DNA of 64,000 bases from [Leptolyngbya] sp. JSC-1 (lineage in GTDB: Bacteria; Cyanobacteriota; Cyanobacteriia; Elainellales; Elainellaceae), in NCBI GenBank assembly GCA_000733415.1, contig KL662191.1, positions 3,679,643-3,743,642 of the forward strand, written 5' to 3'. Below the pieces are notes generated by a model, which saw only the letters and a program-made list of their open reading frames with translations, did no database searches and was not told where the DNA came from. The translations under genes and the position numbers were made by a program. Shown here piece after piece: positions 8,890-17,155 of this stretch. Each line of letters starts with the position of its first letter. Position 1 is the first letter of the stretch.

Positions 8890-9556
8890 GCTTACCTCAG
8901 GCACAATGGGCACAATTTTATTTAGGCACAATTCTGTTTTGGGGATGCTTACTCAACTCGCCGCACCATCAGTCTATCAATCTGGACTCTGAACCTGATT
9001 CGTGAACCCTAGTCGGCTTACTAGTTGACAAGAATTAAGCAAATTTGTCAAGTCCTGTTTATTACAAAATTCGGCTGAATGAAAACTTTCGTGAGGGGGT
9101 GTGCTGAAAGCAGTTCAAGTTGCTATACAAGAGATAGCAGCGAATTCATGAATTTTTAAGTACGCTCAGGTGGGTCTGCAACAGCATATTCCTTGCTTGC
9201 TGCAATTTTCGATTCTGGGCGAAATCATCGATTGAATGGTGTGTTGGGTGATTGCTGAAACCAGGATTGCTGGGTCTTGTGGCAGCTAGTCATGCAATTG
9301 CTACAGGCTGTAGCCAATGGTTTTAGTACATGTCCGGTGGCCGTAGCGGTGTAGCCCTATAGCCTATTGCTAGCCATTAAGCGTTTGCTACTTCCCGATT
9401 AGGCTAAAAATTAGGTTTTTCTTCAACTTAATTCTTTTTCATAGAGTTCTTGTCCGTCCGGCTGCTGGTTTGCGGTCAGTTTTGTTTACGCTTTTTTACG
9501 CCTTTTACTTTTACACCTGCTTTTACACCTCGCTAGCCCTCTCTCGCCAACCGCCT
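8890..9556. other. intergenic region between divergent genes
   Basis: About 670 bp holding the promoters of the OmpA-domain gene (minus) and the unknown exported protein (plus). A perfect palindrome GCTACAGGCTGTAGC lies at 9300–9314, next to related GTAGC-containing words up to 9375. No further gene is visible. Confidence 0.5.
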
Positions 9557-10258
9557 ATGACGTCATCGTCCCATTCCCATCCCTTCGATCCGCTAAATAG
9601 CCCCTATCCCGTTCCTTGGAATTGGGTGACAGCAATGATGGCTGAAACGGTGGCTTCCTCTACTCCGGTATTTCGCTATTACCGCAGCCAATCGTTGATT
9701 TCTCCCAATGGGGACTATGCCGCCTACAGCCGCATTCAACTTCAACTTTCAAACAGCTTTACTCAGAACCGGATTGCCAGTATTCTTTTTGTCGAAGATT
9801 TACAGACGGGAGAGCTGCAAACCATTACTCCGGCGGCTCCATTTGCAGATAATCCCTTTGTTGCCGATGCTGTTTTAAATCAACCGGGAACCATTGCCAT
9901 GCTCATACCTGTGGCTTGGTCGGAGGGGGGCGAACGTCTGCTGGCCCGCGAGTTTGAGTCTATGTTTGGCAGCAGCTTGGCTTCAGATTTTGCCGTGATT
10001 TGGGAGCGGCACTCCAACCGCACCTATACGCTGGCCCCGACTCAAATCCAATACAGTAATGCAGTGCTCTTGGGCTGGAGCCAAACCTACCCCAGTCGCG
10101 TGCTGTTTCGGGCTGGCAATATGGGTGATGAGGACTGGCCGCTTTATGCAGTAGATACTAGCGGTCAAACTACCTATGCTGCCGAAGACGAACCCATCAC
10201 CTTTGGTCAAGTCACTAGCAGCAACTGGGCTGGCCCTCAGGGCTACTCTTGCGCCTAA
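9557..10258 (+). CDS. unknown protein, possibly exported
   Basis: A protein of 233 residues from ATG 9557 (MTSSSHSH), or 262 from TTG 9470. The longer form would add a hydrophobic Phe/Tyr-rich segment that could be an export or membrane signal. The mature part contains YRSQSLISPNGDYAAYSRIQ and later beta-strand patterns that recall TolB/WD-type blades (LLGWSQTYPSRVLFRAG), but I cannot place the family. The gene stands alone between the intergenic region and the convergent DUF4335 gene, whose stop is 67 bp away. Confidence 0.6.
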   Translation: MTSSSHSHPFDPLNSPYPVPWNWVTAMMAETVASSTPVFRYYRSQSLISPNGDYAAYSRIQLQLSNSFTQNRIASILFVEDLQTGELQTITPAAPFADNPFVADAVLNQPGTIAMLIPVAWSEGGERLLAREFESMFGSSLASDFAVIWERHSNRTYTLAPTQIQYSNAVLLGWSQTYPSRVLFRAGNMGDEDWPLYAVDTSGQTTYAAEDEPITFGQVTSSNWAGPQGYSCA

Positions 10259-10325
10259 TCATCTCGCCTAAAAACAGAAGTTTGAGTCCGGTTTGTCGCT
10301 CTTTCAGGGTTTAAGCGGCAAGGCT

Positions 10326-11498
10326 TTAAGGTGACGGCGTAGGCGAGGCTTCCACTTCGGGGTCTGTCGGTTGACCGTCCCAGGGGCTAACCTCTAAAAC
10401 GCCATCCGATTTGAACACGACGCGAAACTGGGCGATTGGCTGCTTAGGAGCAGTTTCTGCTGCATCTGGACTTGCATCTGTGGAACTGCCGTCACTAGGA
10501 GGAGCCGTTGAGCCGAACTGAACATCCGCCAAGGGAACATCGGATAGGTAGGTCAATGCGGCATCGTTAGCAAACTTGTAGCCAACAATTTCACCGCTTT
10601 GGTTGACACCGACTCGGTAAACTAGTTCTCCATCAAAGGTCGGGTTTTTCTTCCAGTCCAGATCTAACCGGTCATAGAGCTGGACAGTAAGGCGATCCAA
10701 CTCAGCTGGATCGGTAATTTCGGGAGCATTGTCCAAACTCAAACCCGTACCTTGAACCGCCGCTGTCGAGGGTGGAACAGGTGAGCCAGTGGCTTCCGGA
10801 CTGGCTTCTGGAGTGGGTGACTCCGTTGGAGGACTCGCTGGAGGCGAAGTTGTTGCCTCACCGGCTGGAGAGGCCGTAGGAGACGATTGCTCTGTCGAAG
10901 CCTCTTCTGAGATGGATTGGGGACGACGAGCTTCAGGCACAGGCAGCATGAACAGCAGGGCCGCGGCAGCCGCCAAGCCAGTTATCCCAATGGCTGCCGG
11001 AGCAGCTCGTTTGGCAATTGGTTCCTGTGAAACAACATAGCGTCTAGACAGCGGCTCTAACTTGGGAGCAAGGTCAGGTAAGGTTTGGGCATCGGCAACC
11101 ATCTGGTCGATCGCTTCTACCAAGTCAAAGAACTGCACAGTGGTTAGATCGATTGCTTGAACCTCTGCTGGCTCTGCTTCTGGCTGCACGGTGAGACGGT
11201 GCAGATTATCGCCTACCTGCTCAATCTGCACCAATCCGGTCTGCTGGCGGCGATCGCGGTGGATCAGGTGGCGAATGCCGCTCAGATAGCCTTGGGCATA
11301 GTCACTCACCGCTAGCACCAAGCTGTCTAAAAACGCTCGGCCTCCAGTCAGGGGCACTTTCTGCCCAGCCAAATGACATTCCACGTTCGTCACCATCGAC
11401 AGCAGCGGGCGTCCGCTTGTGGTCGTAGCCGTCTCGCTGCTCAACCCCTGCAAAACCAGCTTACAGTTTGGCAAGCTGTACTGGCGCTGTATCGTCAT
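10326..11498 (-). CDS. DUF4335-type protein with one membrane segment
   Basis: The 390-residue protein begins with the conserved block MTIQRQYSLPNCKLVLQGL typical of the cyanobacterial DUF4335 family, followed by a soluble domain (1–170), one membrane segment (about 172–192, AAIGITGLAAAAALLFMLPV), a long Ser/Pro/Glu linker (195–255) and a C-terminal domain (about 255–390). Function is unknown. Its ATG overlaps the stop of the DUF3038 gene by four bases (ATGA), so the two are translationally coupled. This pair is a recurring cyanobacterial arrangement. Confidence 0.82.
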   Translation of the reverse strand: MTIQRQYSLPNCKLVLQGLSSETATTTSGRPLLSMVTNVECHLAGQKVPLTGGRAFLDSLVLAVSDYAQGYLSGIRHLIHRDRRQQTGLVQIEQVGDNLHRLTVQPEAEPAEVQAIDLTTVQFFDLVEAIDQMVADAQTLPDLAPKLEPLSRRYVVSQEPIAKRAAPAAIGITGLAAAAALLFMLPVPEARRPQSISEEASTEQSSPTASPAGEATTSPPASPPTESPTPEASPEATGSPVPPSTAAVQGTGLSLDNAPEITDPAELDRLTVQLYDRLDLDWKKNPTFDGELVYRVGVNQSGEIVGYKFANDAALTYLSDVPLADVQFGSTAPPSDGSSTDASPDAAETAPKQPIAQFRVVFKSDGVLEVSPWDGQPTDPEVEASPTPSP

Positions 11499-12100
11499 TC
11501 CACTTCTCCATCAAACAAACTGCTCCAGAGCCGCTGCACACCCGCTGTGCCAGTACAAAACAAGAGCTGACTCAGCAGTTCTAACGCTAACTCGTTCAAT
11601 TTTTCATCACTGCTGTAGGCAATCACACCGGCTCGTTTAGGATTCATTCTGGCCCGAAAGTGAGCACGGAACCGCTCCAGGTAATTCGATAGTCGCAGGT
11701 GATGGTCAGGAGAAAGCTGCTTTTCCAGTAACTGGTCGTAAACCATTAGCAATTGACGAATCAGCACCGTCAGCCGTCTGGCCCGATGACAGATGATCAC
11801 GACCAGCGCCTTAGCTTCTTTAAAACTGAGCGGACGCCGCTGATTATTACGCCGCAGGGAATTGGTGGCTCGAATCCGCCAGAGTGTAACTCGATTATCG
11901 ACAACATCTTGCAGCCCCAATTCTTTGACATCTGCGAGAAATGCTTCGGAACCGCCCAACTCCAGCGCTTCGATGGCCAGCAATAAAAAATCGATTTGCT
12001 GACGAGTGCGGCGCGGACAGACGCCTTCTGACACTTTTGGATCGGGAAGGGTATCGAGCAAAATAGACACAGACTGAGTGGGCGGATGACTTACTTGCAT
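11495..12100 (-). CDS. DUF3038-type protein
   Basis: A 201-residue helical, basic protein with RRTRQQIDFLLLAIEALELGGSEA near the N-terminus and an Arg/Lys-rich middle (RATNSLRRNNQRRPLSFKEA) that could touch nucleic acid or a membrane surface. It matches the cyanobacterial DUF3038 family, always seen with DUF4335. ATG 12100 (MQVSHPP) is preferred to the upstream start at 12127. The stop overlaps the DUF4335 start, so the proteins are probably made in fixed ratio and may form a complex. Confidence 0.8.
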   Translation of the reverse strand: MQVSHPPTQSVSILLDTLPDPKVSEGVCPRRTRQQIDFLLLAIEALELGGSEAFLADVKELGLQDVVDNRVTLWRIRATNSLRRNNQRRPLSFKEAKALVVIICHRARRLTVLIRQLLMVYDQLLEKQLSPDHHLRLSNYLERFRAHFRARMNPKRAGVIAYSSDEKLNELALELLSQLLFCTGTAGVQRLWSSLFDGEVE

Positions 12101-12301
12101 GTCCCTCACAGGAAAAATCAGCAGCATTTTATCAAACTAACGACCTGTTGCGAGTGAAGCGCAAGGAGGGATCAGCCTGACCAGTCTCACATCCTAGCAC
12201 TTCTCCGCCAAAACAAGCCGTGAGCGCCTGTTGCCGGTTTAGTATGCCCGCTTCTAGGCTAGCAAACTCATGCGTTGGTGCCTGCTGTCAGAATCCAGGA
12301 G

Positions 12302-12340
12302 TCAGGATTCTGGAGTTAGGATTCTGGAGTCAGGATTCTG
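12302..12340. repeat. 14-bp short tandem repeat, about 3 copies
   Basis: TCAGGATTCTGGAG, TTAGGATTCTGGAG and TCAGGATTCTG follow head to tail just past the stop of the DUF427 gene. Such repeats are common in filamentous cyanobacteria and vary in number between strains. Confidence 0.8.
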
Positions 12341-12359
12341 TCTCCTGATTAAGAGATAT

Positions 12360-12644
12360 TCACGCTTCTACCTTGACGCCGCGCCAGAAAGCTACATAGC
12401 CTTCAATGTTTTTAGCCGCGTCTTTGGTCTGGGGATAGTACCAAGCCGCGTCTTGATTTACCTGGCCGTCTACCTCAATCGTGTAGTAGCTGGCAATCCC
12501 TTTCCAGGGACAGGTGGTGTGCGTATCGCTAGGTTTGAAATACTCAGCGTAAATTGCATCGGGTGGAAAATAATAGTTGCCCTCCACAACTTCACAGCGG
12601 TCACTTTCAGCCAATACGGCTCCATTCCAAACAGCTCTGGGCAT
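12360..12644 (-). CDS. DUF427 domain protein
   Basis: A 94-residue single-domain protein with the DUF427 pattern: MPRAVWNGAVLAES, then NYYFPPDAI, TTCPWKGIASYYTI and DAAWYYPQTKDAA. This small beta-tent family is widespread in bacteria and fungi, and no reaction is established. ATG 12644 is chosen because AGGGAG stands just upstream and the family begins there; a start at 12665 is also open. Upstream lies the 19-bp inverted repeat, which may control it. Confidence 0.88.
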   Translation of the reverse strand: MPRAVWNGAVLAESDRCEVVEGNYYFPPDAIYAEYFKPSDTHTTCPWKGIASYYTIEVDGQVNQDAAWYYPQTKDAAKNIEGYVAFWRGVKVEA

Positions 12645-13098
12645 GATGGTCTCCCTTATAGACATGACTTCATGAACATTACAAAGCTACAACCATAATC
12701 TTTACAAAAGCAGCTTTGTAAAGATTATGGTTGAAACCAAGCAAATCAAACCAGACTCAGACAGGATAGATCATTTTCTGTCTCTAACCACTGATATTTT
12801 AAGCATCGACAGGCAAGGCTAAAAATAAAGAGAATTTATGCTTTTGGGGCGCTTCGATGTTAATTTTGCAGTAGTAGCTCAATCAAGAGCCTTGGGCAGC
12901 AGCCATTGTCACTTGCCTTCATCGCCTGTATCGTTCATACCGCACCGGACGGTTAACTGGACAAACGATTGCCAGACAAACGGTTACTGGACGAACAGTA
13001 ACTAGAAGAACTTTGATTTTTTGATTTAACGATCAGCGGTTATCATTTCAAGCTTTATCATTGCAGTCATTTCAAACAAAGCATTCAGGACATATCCT
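12645..13098. other. intergenic region between divergent genes
   Basis: 454 bp with the promoters of the DUF427 gene (minus) and the acyl-ACP synthetase (plus). It contains the inverted repeat at 12690–12733 and, around 12955–13010, a degenerate tandem series of ACAAACGRTT-like words. No gene is seen. Confidence 0.5.
12690..12733. promoter_or_regulatory. perfect 19-bp inverted repeat with alternative partner
   Basis: CAACCATAATCTTTACAAA (12690–12708) is exactly complementary to 12715–12733, with a 6-base loop. An overlapping word TTACAAAGCT at 12679–12688 can instead pair with AGCTTTGTAA at 12712–12721, so two exclusive hairpins are possible. It lies 46–90 bp before the DUF427 start, so it may be an operator or a leader switch; there is no U-run to call it a terminator. 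Confidence 0.6.
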
Positions 13099-15057
13099 AT
13101 GACTCTCACACGCGATCAGGCTTCTGGCACAACTCGACCCGACAGCAGAACTTATAGCCAGATTCAAGCCCTACCAGAAATTTGGGGAATCGTGGCCCAG
13201 CGTCCGGAGGTGGCTAATTTGGTGGCGCTATACGACCCCCACAGTCAGCCAGCGGTAAAGATCACCTTTGCCCAGCTCTACGAAACTATTCGCCAGTTTG
13301 CTGCGGGGTTACAGGCGCTGGGAGTCCAACCAGGAGAGCATATCGCCCAGTTTTCGGACAACAGCCCCCGTTGGCTAATTGCCGATCAGGGAATTATGAC
13401 CATTGGTGCGATCAACGCCGTGCGCGGCTCCCAGGCTGATCGAGAAGAGTTGCAGTTCATCCTGGAGCACAGTGACAGTATTGGTTTGGTGATTCAAGAC
13501 CTAGAGACCCTGAACAAAGTGCGCGAGTATTTGCCGCCGCTGCCAATTCGGTTTGTGATTTTGCTCACCGATGAGACCCCCCCGGATCTAGGCGAAATCA
13601 CGACCTTCAACTTTAGCCAATTGCTCGATCTGGGAGCCAATCACACACTTCAGCCCGTGCGCCCCAGCCGCGACAGTTTGGCAACCCTGATGTATACGTC
13701 CGGTACGTCGGGTCAACCCAAGGGGGTAATGCTAAGCCACCACAACCTGATCTCGCAAATTCTGGGTGCCTATGAAGTGGCCCAACCCCAGCCCGGAGAG
13801 CGGGTTCTCAGTATTTTGCCGATCTGGCACTGCTACGAGCGCACCTTCGAATATTTTGTGCTGGCCTTTGGCTGCACTCAGGCTTATACCAACATCCGCT
13901 TTGTCAAAAAAGATATTAAAGACTTTAAGCCTCACTATATGGTAGGCGTGCCACGCCTCTGGGAGTCGATTTATGACGGCATTCAAAAACAGCTCCGCGA
14001 ACAGCCTGCCAGCAAACAGCGGTTGGCCCACTTTTTCCTAACTCAGAGCGACCGCTACATCAAAGCCCGACGCATTGTTCAGGGGCTGAGCCTAGATAAT
14101 CTGCATCCATCTCCAGCAGAACGAGTTGTGGCTGCCTTGCAGTCGCTGGTGTTAGCTCCGCTGCATTGGGTCGGAGATCGGTTGGTTTACCAGAAGATTC
14201 GAGCCGGCGTGGGTGGCGCAGTTAAATTTCTGGTTAGCGGCGGTGGTTCGATTGCCGAACATCTAGAAGATTTCTTTGAAGTCGTAGGCATCACTATTTT
14301 GGGTGGCTATGGTTTGACCGAGACCTCACCGATTACCCATGTTCGCCGTCCCTGGCGCAACATTCGCGGTGCAGATGGACAACCCCTGCGCAATACCGAA
14401 ACCCAGATTGTTGATCTAGAAACCCGCAGGCCCCTACCACCCGAAAAGCAGGGTTTAGTGATGATTCGAGGCGATCAGGTGATGCTGGGCTACTACAAAA
14501 ATCCGGAAGCCACGAAAAAAGCAATTAGTCCAGAAGGCTGGTTTGATACTGGCGATTTGGGCTGGGTATCGAACCAGGACGATCTGGTGATTACGGGTCG
14601 GGCCAAAGATACGATTGTGCTGACAAACGGCGAAAACATTGAACCCCAGCCGATCGAAGATGCCTGTTTACGCAGCCCCTACGTCGATCAAATCATGCTG
14701 GTCGGTCAAGATCAGAAAGTACTGGGAGCGCTAATTGTGCCGAACCTGGAAATGGTGCAACAGTGGGCCGCCAGCCAAAATCTCTACATCCAGCTTCCTG
14801 ATGACCCCCACTCCGCTCCCGTCGGTGCTCAAATCATTGGCTTAGAAGATAAACCAGTCCAAGACCTGTTTCGGCAAGAGCTGAACCGAGAAGTGAAAAA
14901 CCGTCCCGGCTACCGAGCAGACGATCGAATCGGTCCGTTCCGCTTACTGTCAGAACCCTTTTCGATCCAAAATGGACTGTTGACGCAGACCTTGAAGATT
15001 CGCCGAGCCGTCGTGACCGATCGCTATCGCGGTATGATTGACGAGATGTTCGATTGA
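13099..15057 (+). CDS. aas: long-chain acyl-ACP/acyl-CoA synthetase (slr1609 type)
   Basis: This enzyme adenylates free fatty acids and joins them to acyl carrier protein (or CoA), recycling fatty acids released from membrane lipids. The 652-residue protein is a full AMP-binding enzyme: P-loop YTSGTSGQPKGVMLSHHN at about 198, GGYGLTETSP, GWFDTGDLGW, and the C-terminal lid ending in TQTLKIRRAVV with the catalytic Lys. The strong match to cyanobacterial acyl-ACP synthetases makes ACP the likelier acceptor. No clear Shine-Dalgarno is seen before ATG 13099. Downstream, CTGGAAA and TTTCCAG around 15085–15118 with a following T-rich stretch may terminate it. Confidence 0.88.
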   Translation: MTLTRDQASGTTRPDSRTYSQIQALPEIWGIVAQRPEVANLVALYDPHSQPAVKITFAQLYETIRQFAAGLQALGVQPGEHIAQFSDNSPRWLIADQGIMTIGAINAVRGSQADREELQFILEHSDSIGLVIQDLETLNKVREYLPPLPIRFVILLTDETPPDLGEITTFNFSQLLDLGANHTLQPVRPSRDSLATLMYTSGTSGQPKGVMLSHHNLISQILGAYEVAQPQPGERVLSILPIWHCYERTFEYFVLAFGCTQAYTNIRFVKKDIKDFKPHYMVGVPRLWESIYDGIQKQLREQPASKQRLAHFFLTQSDRYIKARRIVQGLSLDNLHPSPAERVVAALQSLVLAPLHWVGDRLVYQKIRAGVGGAVKFLVSGGGSIAEHLEDFFEVVGITILGGYGLTETSPITHVRRPWRNIRGADGQPLRNTETQIVDLETRRPLPPEKQGLVMIRGDQVMLGYYKNPEATKKAISPEGWFDTGDLGWVSNQDDLVITGRAKDTIVLTNGENIEPQPIEDACLRSPYVDQIMLVGQDQKVLGALIVPNLEMVQQWAASQNLYIQLPDDPHSAPVGAQIIGLEDKPVQDLFRQELNREVKNRPGYRADDRIGPFRLLSEPFSIQNGLLTQTLKIRRAVVTDRYRGMIDEMFD

Positions 15058-15170
15058 TTAAAGAACCGTTAGAAAATCAGAAACTGGAAATTGGAGGGCA
15101 TGTTCTGACGTTTCCAGCTTTGGTTTTTGCTTCTTCTTTTTGCTAACCCGTAGTTCCTTAGCCTCCATTC

Positions 15171-15620
15171 ATGGAAATCTCGAAGCCTCATCTGCTTTTA
15201 AAGCGAGCCATTAACGTTAAAGTCGTTGTCACTCCTCGCTGGAAAGAGGAGGTACAGCAGCAATTGCAAGCCCAGATCAACCAGCTTGACGGCCAATTGC
15301 AACAGCTAGAAACTCAAGGACAACGTATGATCGCGGAGGTGCAAAAGCAAAGTCCGCAACCCACGGATCCAACCGTGTCTCAGCAAATTTCCAATATTCA
15401 AGTGCAGGTCAACCAGCGAAAAAGCGAAATTCTGGAAAAGAAAAACCAGATCTTGCAGCAGCTTCAGCAGGTGCAGCTCTTGGAAATGGAACAAGAAGTG
15501 AATCAGGGGCAGATCGAAGGGTTTTTCCGCGTAGAAACCGGGGATAATCTGATTCGGAAAATGCAGGTCGAAGTCCTGTTGCGGGACGGCATCATAGAAG
15601 AAATTCGTGGAGATGTGTAG
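15171..15620 (+). CDS. YlqD-family coiled-coil protein
   Basis: A 149-residue protein. After a short beta segment (LLKRAINVKVVVTPRWKEE) comes a long Gln-rich coiled coil (about 25–115), then a C-terminal beta region (FFRVETGDNLIRKMQVEVLL). This is the YlqD layout, a family of unknown function found in firmicutes and cyanobacteria. It lies directly before the pyruvate dehydrogenase E2 gene with only two bases between stop and start, so the two are one operon. ATG 15171 is the natural start. Confidence 0.85.
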   Translation: MEISKPHLLLKRAINVKVVVTPRWKEEVQQQLQAQINQLDGQLQQLETQGQRMIAEVQKQSPQPTDPTVSQQISNIQVQVNQRKSEILEKKNQILQQLQQVQLLEMEQEVNQGQIEGFFRVETGDNLIRKMQVEVLLRDGIIEEIRGDV

Positions 15621-15622
15621 CT

Positions 15623-16933
15623 GTGATTAGAGAGATTTTCATGCCTGCTCTCAGCTCTACCATGACTGAGGGCAAGATTGTGTCTTGGGTCAAACAGGCC
15701 GGCGACAAAATCGAAAAGGGCGAAACCGTTGTGATCGTCGAGTCGGACAAAGCCGACATGGATGTGGAGTCCTTCTATGAAGGCTATTTAGCAACGATTG
15801 TTGTGCCCGCTGGTGAAACCGTGGCCGTGGGAGCCGCTATTGCCCTCGTCGCAGAAACCGAGGCCGAAATTGAACAGGCCAAGCAACGCGCCACTCAGGC
15901 TCCTGCCGCACCGGAAGCAGCACCCGTGGCTTCTGTTCCTGCCGCTGCTGAACCGGTTGGGGTCTCCGCTGGCGCTCTTGAGAGCAATGGCAGTAATGGT
16001 AGTACCTCGGTCCCCAGTGGCCGTCTGATTGTGTCTCCCCGCGCTCGAAAACTGGCTAAAGAACTCAAGGTTGATCTGAATACCCTTCAGGGTAGTGGGC
16101 CGCATGGACGAATTGTGGCCGAAGATGTCGAAGCCGCTGCGGGTAAAGTTAGCGCAGCTCCTGTCTCCAGCGTTGCTCCGGTTGCCCCAGCTCCAGTTCC
16201 TGCCGTCTCTGCCCCCACTCAAGCCCCAGCCCCCAGCTTTACTCCGGCTGCGGTTCAGCCTGGACAAGTAGTGGCTCTCAACACCTTGCAGCAGGCGGTT
16301 GTGCGCAACATGAACGCCAGCTTGCAAGTGCCAGTCTTCCGCGTCGGCTACACGATCACCACCGATAGTCTGGACAAGCTATACAAGCAGATCAAGCCCA
16401 AGGGTGTGACAATGACAGCTCTATTGGCAAAGGCAGTAGCCATGACGCTGCAAAAACATCCCGTGGTGAATGCGTTTTATACCGAACAGGGAATCAACTA
16501 CCGCTCTGGTATCAATGTGGCCGTGGCCGTGGCGATGGAAGATGGCGGGCTGATTACCCCCGTACTGCAAAACGCCGACCAAATGGACATCTACTCGCTA
16601 TCTCGCCGTTGGAAGGATCTGGTGGATCGCGCTCGTGCCAAGCAACTCCAGCCCGATGAATACAGCACTGGTGGCTTCACAATTTCTAACCTGGGCATGT
16701 TTGGCGTCGATCGGTTTGATGCGATTTTGCCACCTGGCCAAGGAGCGATTCTAGCAGTGGGTGCGTCTCGCCCGCAGATTGTGGTTGGAGCCGACGGCAT
16801 GTTTGGTGTGCGAAACCAAATGCAGGTTAACCTCACCTGCGACCACCGGATTATCTATGGTGCTCACGCCGCTGCCTTCCTGCAAGACCTGGCTAAATTG
16901 ATCGAGACCAACGCTCAGTCGTTGACGCTGTAG
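15623..16933 (+). CDS. pdhC: pyruvate dehydrogenase E2 (dihydrolipoyl acetyltransferase)
   Basis: E2 is the core of the pyruvate dehydrogenase complex and passes the acetyl group from lipoate to CoA. The 436-residue protein has one lipoyl domain with the modified Lys43 in ESDKADMDV, an Ala/Pro linker, the E3-binding domain (about 134–172, VSPRARKLAKEL…GRIVAEDV), a second Ala/Pro linker and the catalytic domain with CDHRIIYGAHAAAFL near the end. Here the usual DHRxxDG carries Tyr in place of Asp, as I recall for cyanobacterial E2. It starts with GTG 15623, coupled to ylqD, and a terminator follows. Confidence 0.93.
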   Translation: MIREIFMPALSSTMTEGKIVSWVKQAGDKIEKGETVVIVESDKADMDVESFYEGYLATIVVPAGETVAVGAAIALVAETEAEIEQAKQRATQAPAAPEAAPVASVPAAAEPVGVSAGALESNGSNGSTSVPSGRLIVSPRARKLAKELKVDLNTLQGSGPHGRIVAEDVEAAAGKVSAAPVSSVAPVAPAPVPAVSAPTQAPAPSFTPAAVQPGQVVALNTLQQAVVRNMNASLQVPVFRVGYTITTDSLDKLYKQIKPKGVTMTALLAKAVAMTLQKHPVVNAFYTEQGINYRSGINVAVAVAMEDGGLITPVLQNADQMDIYSLSRRWKDLVDRARAKQLQPDEYSTGGFTISNLGMFGVDRFDAILPPGQGAILAVGASRPQIVVGADGMFGVRNQMQVNLTCDHRIIYGAHAAAFLQDLAKLIETNAQSLTL

Positions 16934-16999
16934 CTAGTCAGAGCAATAGGCTGGCGATTCACGGCTCTGAAAAATAGGCACACGAAAATAGGAACATTG

Positions 17000-17026
17000 G
17001 GGTGGGTAATTGCTCACCCTCTTTTG
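17000..17026 (+). terminator. rho-independent terminator after pdhC
   Basis: GGGTG (17000–17004) pairs with CACCC (17015–17019) around a 10-base loop, and TCTTTTGT follows. It lies 67 bases after the pdhC stop. Confidence 0.55.
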
Positions 17027-17066
17027 TATTGTTCAACATGATTCGACAGAACAAAATCAGAGCAAA

Positions 17067-17093
17067 CAAAAAAGGGCACATCAAGTGCGCCCT
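17067..17093 (-). terminator. rho-independent terminator of the NCS2 permease gene
   Basis: On the minus strand AGGGCGCA pairs with TGTGCCCT (one G·U) around CTTGA, directly followed by TTTTTTG. It lies 63 bases after the permease stop. Confidence 0.85.
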
Positions 17094-17155
17094 CTGAATA
17101 GACAAATCATCTCGTGAATCCTATCTGGTGAATTCAGCAATTACTTCATTCCGCC

